From contig JAUIRK010000504.1 of the NCBI GenBank assembly GCA_030549495.1, forward strand, positions 124,001 to 188,000: a stretch of 64,000 nucleotides of DNA, read 5' to 3'. The DNA is from Nectonema munidae (lineage: Eukaryota; Nematomorpha; Nectonematoida; Nectonematidae). Below are positions 56,396-64,000 of this stretch, in pieces (position 1 is the stretch's first letter; every line of letters starts with the position of its first letter). The notes below the pieces were generated by a model. That model was not told the origin of the DNA. It worked only from the letters and a program-made list of their open reading frames with translations, and ran no database searches. The translations under genes were made by a program, and so were the position numbers.

Positions 56396-58347
56396 GTTTC
56401 ATATATCCTATACTATACAAAATGTCCTAAGCTATGCTTAAAAAGAAAAAGTAGATTTATTACTACTATAAAGTAAAAAAAGCACAGCACAATTTGGTAA
56501 GTTTGTCTATATTATCGACCCCTAAAGATATCTTATCGACCACTTTGCCGACCCCTGGTTTACACAGATAAATAATAAAAAATAAGGAAAAACTGTATAA
56601 GTATTCTTTTTAGAGGATTAATAAAAATACAATATTCTTTTATCATAAAAATTAAAATAAAGATTGAAATACTCTATACAATTCAATACAATCTTAGGGA
56701 ATATACTCACCTTATTAAGGAGATCGAAGTCACTTAATTCACATGATCTGGTAAAATATAGAAGGATAACATACTTTTTCACAGACAAACCTCACATCCT
56801 TTTAAGCTAAAAATATTTGTTTATTTTCATGGAGTGTTAAAAAAGAGTAAACACTCTTGTTAATGTGGCTGTTTAAATAAATATTATCTATGCATGTGGA
56901 ACAAACTCAAAGAAAAAGCTTTTAGTAGCTGCATAAAGGTTCTACGCACTTTGACTCACGGTAACTTCACTTCCAGACATCCCTACCATTTATTTGATTC
57001 CCAATGTTTAAAAGAAAAATAATAGAATTAGAATGATTTATATAGTATTTATTTTAATTAGGGAGTTAACTATTATTGAATAGATAGTTGGTGAATTAAA
57101 TCCAGATCCGTTAGGCCTGCGCAGAGGAGTAATAGGTAAATATAAATTTTAATTATAAAGTTCTTTTCGCCTTTCCTAGAACCTACAATTAGAGAAGTCG
57201 CTTTTCTGACTTGATCGCAATAATAATAGATATCACATTTGATCCTCCTATGGAAGATTATTAACGTTTAACTTTATCTTTCAATAGGATAAGATTTAAA
57301 AATTTTGCTCAAAAGTTTCAGAGGCAAACTTATCTGTCTATATTTCAAAATCTGCTTTTTACTTTGATATCACCTAGTTGAAATAATAGAAGCAGTCAAT
57401 AACATATTACGCACATTTTTTCTACGATTTCTTATAAGGTAGTGAATGCCATATAAAAAAACAGTTTTAAAAGACAAAATAGATATTCCCAAACATGATT
57501 TGGTTCGCCTGTATCCACCCTATATTAAAAAAATCTCGACCGTCCATGAAATTTGAAGACAAATATAGAGCGCTCATACATATTGAGCCGTAAATTGTTC
57601 AATATACTTCCCATACCACCTGTGTAGCTCTAACACTTTAATGAGCAAGAGAAAAAAATTCAAATATTGTTATTCTTTTATTTTGTCAGATGAGCTATTA
57701 ATCGATTTTCTCTTAAATTTCAACCATTTTTTATCTTATCATCACTGAGGATTATGATACCATTGACTATTCTAATGAACTCTGTTCCAAGATATCTTAA
57801 AAGATAATATTAAATATTTTGTCATGACAAGAAAAAGTTTTTTCCTTTTCAAGAAATCATGTGAGAATTTACGAATATGTTAAATTAGTGGAGAAAAATA
57901 CTGATTTTCAGATGTCAAGCTTCCAATTGTTGAAAATTTATCAAGGCAATATAAAAAAAGATAAACATATCCTGATTCGTTTCGGCAAGAGACTACTGCC
58001 TCCCTCACAGCAAATAGAAGTATATAAGTGAATGCAACTACACCTTAATTCTTGTTTGGTCTTCATTATTTTAAAAATATGGCGTCAAAATTAAGGCGAA
58101 GATTTATTATATTTTTTCCCAACCTAAAATTTAGAAAGTTTCGCCTTTCCTACACTCCAACCTTGAATCTCCTCTCCATAATAGATACTCGTAAAAATAT
58201 ACTGTATAATTCAGATGATTCACTAAAAATGATATTAAAAAGAAGTATTTAGAAAATAAAATGAATTTAATGAAATGGATTTAAGGAATTTTATCAAATT
58301 CAATTATTTTAAGATCATTTATTTTTTTAAATTTTTATTAAGTTATA
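56396..58347. other. Intergenic DNA without recognised gene
   Basis: A 66-codon frame at 58052-58252 begins MFGLHYFKNMASKLRRRF but has no known family and no splice or expression evidence. Confidence 0.45.
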
Positions 58348-58483
58348 TCAACCAGTTAACGATCAAAGTCGACTATAGTCGATTTTATAAAAATATGATC
58401 GTCTGAGTTTATAAATTCTTTTTAATACAATTCGTCTGCTTTTCCTTAGATATCGTCTGATTATTCTGGCCGTTAACGGGATC
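58348..58483. mobile_element. piggyBac-like MITE, copy 7
   Basis: ACCAGTTAACGATCAAAGTC at the left and CTGGCCGTTAACGGG at the right; reversed relative to copy 2. The TTAA ends are degenerate. Confidence 0.7.
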
Positions 58484-59620
58484 CGACACCAACCCCCTAT
58501 TCCTTTCTTCTCATTCATCCTTAGTTATATTTTCTGGTTAACACCGTCATCATTTCTAAAATTACAAATTTGAAATTAAAGATTTCTTTTACATAAATAA
58601 TAATAGATGTAAGGTTGAGACATTTTTCCAGCCTTCTCATTTTAACGTTTACTCTGCCTTGGGAAGAATTGGTTTTGGGTGGACCAATAAGAAAATAATC
58701 CATTGTTGACACTTTTGTAGTCAATTGCAAATCAGGAGGGTAGTGTATAAATAGGAACAAACTTTGGAATCAAAATAATGTTATTTCACAACGTTTTGTC
58801 AACACCCGTCTATTTGTCTACTTTGATTTATTGATTCTTGCATGTGTATTTTGGAGGAATCAGGCTTTTTTAAACTTCACGCTGGAATACCTTTAGATTA
58901 GAGAAGATTGTAAAACAATTTTTAATGGTTCAAAGTTTGCATCAACCTTTGCATTCGAAGCTTTCAAAGAAAATTTTATGGTAGCTAACAAATTGTAAAT
59001 CCAAATATTTTGCTCTATGAGAAAAATTCGCCGAAAACGCTAATAATGATGTTTTTAGTCAAGATTACTGAGAAAATGAAAGATAAAGAATGTAAACAAA
59101 AAAACTCTCGTATCATCATTTTAAAAAGAAAGAGAGAGACGCGTATGAGAGATAAAATAATAAATATCAAATAATGTGAAAGAGAAGCTTTGATAACCTT
59201 GAAACACAAACGACCTTATCTCTACCCTCTTCCAATTGTTCGCATTGTGAAAATGATTGCTCAAGAAGTAATAGGTAGAAGAGCAGTCAGTGTTTGGAAG
59301 CAAATGTGTGAAAATTTGGATTTAAATCATGCCAGCAATAAAAAATAAATAACTATCATTTATATCATTTTAAAAAGTTTTAGTTTTATGCAGGCGCGTT
59401 GTGTGAGTGAAAAAAAACCGCTAGGACGTTTCAGCGAATCTAGGTAAACTGAAGTAGATTCTAATTGGAGTGTCAAAGATACTCGCGTCGAGTCAAAAGC
59501 ATCAATTGAAATAATTTGATTTGGCGCTTCGAATGATTTCTTGATTTCACAATTGGATTTGAATTTGTTATATTATGTTTATAAAATATATTTTTTGTAT
59601 ATTTATCAGAGCCGTATCCA
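58484..59620. other. Intergenic DNA without recognised gene
   Basis: Short frames only; none recognised. Confidence 0.45.
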
Positions 59621-59655
59621 GAAAGGTTTTGCTAATAGGGGGGGGGGGGCTCAGA
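59609..59655 (+). mobile_element. MITE end with poly-G tract
   Basis: CAGAGCCGTATCCAGAAAGG, then AATA and 12 G; the same end as at 36597 (minus strand) and 26145 (minus strand). Confidence 0.45.
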
Positions 59656-59859
59656 AAACAAGAAAAGATTCATTGCTTTTATATAAAATAAATGTCTTTT
59701 TTAGTGCTAGAATGGCTTAACCTATTAATTTTTAACAACTCCTATATACATTTAAGTTTCAAAAATTTTACCTTAAAACAAACGAAAAATTTGGCTTATC
59801 ACACAGTCAATTAATTTATAGAATATATTATTGAAAAATGAATTATGAAGGTAAGGATA

Positions 59860-60003
59860 ACGTGGGGTGTTTTCATCGAGAAGGCACAATTGGGCCGTTT
59901 GTATCAAACAATGAGGAAAATAAGCATGATGCGAGATTGAACCTAAGACCTTGAATTATTATTATTATCGAAACCCAGTATCTAACCAAAATTACTCACG
60001 CCC
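59860..60003 (-). mobile_element. tRNA-derived SINE, copy 2, with internal (ATT)n
   Basis: Minus-strand copy. The tRNA-like head carries an (ATT)n expansion between AAGACCTTGA and ATCGAAACCC, where the copy at 20185 has none. Confidence 0.65.
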
Positions 60004-60439
60004 CCAACAAAACAAATGTGACATATAAAAATATTGAATAAAACAAAAGGACTAATAAAGTAAATTTTTACGTTTTCCCCCAACATTTTCAAGTTATTTT
60101 TTTAAACCGAGTCTCCAGTATCTACTGTGAAGTTAAGAAGCGCCAAAAAATTTCTACTGTTTACGCTAGATGTATCAATAAATTTTGACGAGTTACAGTT
60201 TTCCCATAGTGCGATATTTTGTCTTGTATAGAAAAGCGCAGTTTTAGTAATCGATTTCATTTTCTTTCTCTTATTTTAAGAGCAGTGCACAACATCTTAG
60301 TTATAAATATGTTGCTTCATAAAACAGCAACGAAGTTTTTTGCTTCTTCTCTTCAGTTTGATCGCATTGCGTACTTCTAGATTGGAGATGATAATAATAT
60401 TTTATGACACATTTCATTAGTTATGGGAGCAAAATTAAG

Positions 60440-61137
60440 TATTTTAAGGATTGTGGGTGATCCGGCCTTCTCCAAAATTGAAAATCAGTATAAACCATCA
60501 GCACATGAGGTATCAATGCTGAAAGATTTAAAAGAAATATTAACATCTTTTGAGAAAGGCAATTAAACTAGCAGAATGAGATTGTATTACATCAAGTATT
60601 GCGATGTGTGTTGTTCGCGGTTTAGAGGCAGCAATGAAAAAACGAATTTCAAAATTCACGTCCAAACAAGTGAAAACGCTAGCTGTATATGTGGCGAATC
60701 GATTTGCTGTTTATAACACCGACTCCTTACATCGTGCTGCTACACTAGGCCCTCAATGGAAAAGCGCGGGCGTACATCAGGAGAACCAACAGAGATTCGT
60801 CAAAAACTTGCACACTAATTTCCATAACTAAGCAACACAATTAGATGAAAATCCGCCTACAGAGAAGAAACACAGCTATTACAAATAATTAACTGGATAT
60901 TTCCATGAATCTTGGATCAGAACGGATGAAAATCCATTAAACTACTGGAAACTAAAGCAATCCATCTTTGCAAAGCTAGCTAAACTCCAGTGTAAATATA
61001 TATACAAATATGTGCCTCGTCATAACGAGTAGAACGTGTTTTTTCTATATTTGGAAAGATATTCCATTCTAATCGATGTAACATGTCAGGTGAGCTCTTT
61101 GAACCATTGATGTTTATGCATTGTAATCAAGAAAAAT
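60440..61137 (+). pseudogene. hAT transposase relic, C-terminal part
   Basis: Pieces in order: VSMLKDLKEILTSFEKA, RGLEAAMKKRISKFTSKQVK, AATLGPQWKSA (like the ATLLDPRFK motif), then ENPLNYWKLKQSIFAKLAKL and VERVFSIFGKIFHSNRCNMS, the hAT dimerisation region. Resembles ZBED-like hAT proteins. Several stops and frame changes; no terminal repeats found nearby. Confidence 0.7.
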
Positions 61138-61703
61138 CATTCAAATAAACGAATATAATATTTGTTTTACACAAACAGCCTTTTTGTGTTCAGAAACTTG
61201 TAATAAATATTTCATGAATCCAAATATTTACTAATAAAATGCGTAATTACTTTGAATGGAAATTTTTTTTCTAATCTAAAACAGAATTATATTCATATTT
61301 TGAGAATCTTTATCAAAATGAGAATTATAATGAAAATTGTAATTAAAAAATTCCGAATTATGAATCGGTCCCAACCTGGACATATACATAGATATACATA
61401 TAATTATTTTCAAATGCAAATTATTTTCTGAAAGGAAAAAATAGTTGAATTTCTTTGTAGGGGACACCAGGGCATTTTTCATCATTTTAGCTCTCCCTTT
61501 CCAAGAACATGTTAATTTTTGAATTTATATTCTTTAAAGTTTTTACATTTATAAAGAGAATGGTAAAATTAACTGTCAAAGAATTTAAGTATACGATTTG
61601 TTTAGTAAAGAACCACAATCATTTAACTCATATATATTCAAATTTTTTAATTTAAACGCGCCCCCTAGTCCCATGCCGAATACGTCCCTGTTTATTATGT
61701 CGT

Positions 61704-62061
61704 TTAACCCATTTAAGACCAAGCAAAGCAGACGATATCTAAAAAACGCAGACGATTTATTAAAAATCGTTGGGTTTTCCAAAAGGGCAAAAGTTTTTTC
61801 TCAAAAACAACACCCCCACACACCCTTTCAAAATTCCTATCTCTACACACAGAGAGTCTCTTTCTCTTAAAGGTTTTTTTTTTTAAAAAAAAATAAAAAA
61901 AACCCCCAGCTTTTACAAAATTTTTCTATAATATAAATATAATAAAAAAAAAACCCCCAAAAGCACCTCCTGTGCGTGTTTCTCCCTCCCCCCTTTTTTT
62001 TAGTTAAAAAAAAAAAAAAATTTTTTCACAAAAAATTTTTTTTCTTCACCCCCCCCTTTTT

Positions 62062-62092
<31 letters not shown>

Positions 62093-62264
62093 TTTTTTTT
62101 TTCTAAACTTTTTTTTTTTAGAAAAATTGTTGTTCTCTTTTTCTTTTTTTTTTTTTCTAAAAAATTTTTTTTTTTTTTCGTGATGTTTGTTTTCCGTCCT
62201 TGTTTTTTTTTTTTCTTTCCTTTTTGTTGTTTTGTTTTGGCGCTCCCCCTTTTTGTTTTTTAAA

Positions 62265-62317
<53 letters not shown>

Positions 62318-62396
62318 TTCAAAGTCATTGAAAAAAGCAGACGAAGATGAAATTACTTATGTTCCAAAATAGAAACATTGGTCGTAAATGGGTTAA
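61704..62396. mobile_element. piggyBac-like MITE, copy 8, split by homopolymer sequence
   Basis: TTAACCCATTTAAGACC at the left, GGTCGTAAATGGGTTAA at the right. The left half (to about 61770) and right half (from about 62313) together make one element. The sequence between is nearly all A, T and C runs. Confidence 0.65.
61778..62312. other. Homopolymer-rich stretch inside MITE copy 8, suspected artefact
   Basis: Long runs of T (over 30), A and C with scattered single changes, no coherent repeat unit and no target duplication. It resembles low-quality read extension or a badly filled gap. Confidence 0.55.
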
Positions 62397-62879
62397 GAAT
62401 TAGTTTCACAAATAAAAGAAATAATATTATATATGCACTAACCGACCCGTATTCGTTTCTCGCAAGCCTTATTGATTGTATAACATCAAAAAATTTCAAA
62501 AAAGGAACAAAATGTTAAATAAAACCCCGTATAATCAAATGACCCTAAAGTTACATAAAGTTACTAAGTTACATAAGGGCTAGCAAAGAAAAAAAAGGGA
62601 AATTTTATTTTGACCATATATTGAACATGGTGAATAGTTTGCAAGATAACCATAATACCTAAAAACAGCTTAAATGATAACATTAAATACAAATTACAAA
62701 AATACAAATTCACAAAGATAAATTTCAAGTGTTTTTACAAGAATAACTATTGAGTTTTCTACGAGCTAGGCATTCATTTTAAGAATTATTTCATCTTTAA
62801 TCTATTTTTGAATGTTGATATAGTCAAGTTGATATAGTTAAAGATAGGAAGAGAAGAGTTACATACATCATAACCAGGG

Positions 62880-63640
62880 CGAATAAAAGTCAATAAAGTC
62901 AAAAGGTCACTTTTTTAAAAAAGAACAAAAAGTCACTGTAAACAAATTTTAAACTAGTTTGAACATTATTTTCTTATGTTTTTTGTTTTTTTAGTTCAAT
63001 AAAGTCAAAAAAAAAATTGTACGCCAATAAAAAGTTTAAAATTTATTTTGTGCAAATATGTTTTTAGAAAACCAAAAATTAAAATATTTTCAATGATTAT
63101 TTCATGTTTAATTAATAATTATTATCATTCATAACTTGAATTTACACATTTATTTCCTCATTTTTAGTCTCTTGGTTTTATTTTTATCAAAAATTTCTTT
63201 TTAATTTTGAGGTTGAATAAAAAGCTGAAATAAAGTAAGGAAATTATGAAAATAAAAATTTCGAATAAAACACCTTTAAAAAATTTCGAAGATACACTGC
63301 TTTCAGGGCCCATAAAAGTAAAAAAAACATTAAAAAAAACAAAACACTGTGAAACAATTTTAAACTAGTTTGAACTATTTTTTGGAATTTTCTAGGTTAT
63401 AAAGTTCAAAAAGGAGTTTTTAGTTCAACAAAAATTTAAAAAACTATTTCTAAACAACCAAAAATATTAAATATTATTTTAAACTATAGTTATTTTACTC
63501 AAAATTAATTTTTTTATCATATATGATTTAAGAAAAGAGTCTTTTTAATAGAAAAAAGTTGAAATTTTTTTATAGGTCAAAAGTTTCGTGCAATAAGTCT
63601 AATTTTTTTGATTATAAAGTCAACAAAATATGATTTTTAA
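62880..63640. repeat. Two diverged tandem copies of a ~410-bp unit
   Basis: CACTGTGAAACAATTTTAAA and CTAGTTTGAAC appear near 62935 and 63345, each preceded by AAAGTC/AAAGTA words and followed by GTTCAA and AACAACCAAAAAT-like words. Confidence 0.55.
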
Positions 63641-63832
63641 AGTCTATGATTCATAACATAAGCTCTTTATTAAACTGTAGGAAGAAAGAGAGTTATAAAG
63701 TATTAAGCTTACAGCTATAGGAAAAACTTTGTTTGCTCTTTTTAAAATATCTAAAATATAACTCAATTTAAAACTTAATTTATTAGATTGTTGTTAAGAA
63801 TTCCACCAATATTTGTACCGTTTGTACCATTG

Positions 63833-63960
63833 GGGTATTTATCGAAAAGTCCCAAATTTGCGCTGGTTTGTATCGAACTATGAGAAGGAATGCTGAATTT
63901 GAACACGAAATGGTCGGAATTCAAAGCCAGATCCTAGACCATCTTACCCACGTGCCATCT
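63833..63960 (-). mobile_element. tRNA-derived SINE, copy 3, diverged
   Basis: GCGCTGGTTTGTATCGAACT followed by ATGAGAAGG matches the SINE body. The head near 63915-63955 ends in ACCCACGTGCC. Box B is degenerate. Confidence 0.5.
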
Positions 63961-64000
63961 ATCTTGAACTTTAATTTTATTTTTTGGTTAATTATATGCT

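Noticed and set aside
61976-62372. Phe/Lys-rich frames
   Set aside because: Translations of homopolymer runs in a suspected artefact.
1-64000. CRISPR arrays, bacterial operons or ribosome binding sites
   Set aside because: The window is eukaryotic: spliced genes, SINEs and LINEs. The regular repeats are minisatellites without unique spacers.

Overview
This is AT-rich metazoan nuclear DNA (roughly three quarters A+T by eye) with spliced genes, GT/AG introns, tRNA-derived SINEs, LINEs and many MITEs. The mix (Kunitz inhibitors, piggyBac-like and hAT MITEs, a dispersed zinc-finger element protein typical of arthropods) suggests an arthropod. I cannot name the species.

The host content is one inverted duplication. 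Two paralogous genes sit head to head and are transcribed outward: the left gene on the minus strand (start codon near 33158, stop at 2887) and the right gene on the plus strand (start codon at 37815, stop at 54397). Each has nine exons in matching order and phase: a signal-peptide start exon, microexons of 24 and 22 nt, four Kunitz exons (K1-K4), a 15-nt microexon, and a last exon with Kunitz K5, a thyroglobulin type-1 domain and the stop. My exon boundaries give 398 codons (left) and 399 codons (right), both open from start to stop, so each is probably a secreted five-Kunitz plus thyroglobulin protease-inhibitor-like protein. K4 and K5 have lost the fourth Kunitz cysteine in both genes. Its partner, the second cysteine, is kept in both domains of the left gene and lost from both in the right gene.

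Layout. 1-2.8 kb: a spliced coding relic and a 76-78-bp tandem repeat. 2.9-33.2 kb: the left gene, its introns enlarged by a zinc-finger element gene relic (4.7-6.4 kb), a 21-bp heptad-coding minisatellite (12.2-13.4 kb) running in frame into an RTE-like LINE, a second LINE nested in that one with a 13-bp target duplication (14.46-19.06 kb), a hAT relic (21 kb), a CR1/Jockey-type LINE (22.7-24.4 kb) absent from the right copy, and a Penelope-like fossil (30-30.9 kb). 33.2-37.8 kb: the shared intergenic centre, with conserved inverted upstream flanks and several MITEs. 37.8-54.4 kb: the right gene, with shorter introns holding LINE pieces, a short retroposon with 15-bp target duplications, a tRNA-derived SINE and an element with satellite-like inverted arms. 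54.4-64 kb: no host gene seen; MITEs, SINEs, a hAT transposase relic, a 410-bp tandem repeat and two homopolymer-rich stretches that look like assembly artefacts.

At least eight copies of one TTAA-targeting, piggyBac-like MITE family are scattered through the window, some nested in other repeats.
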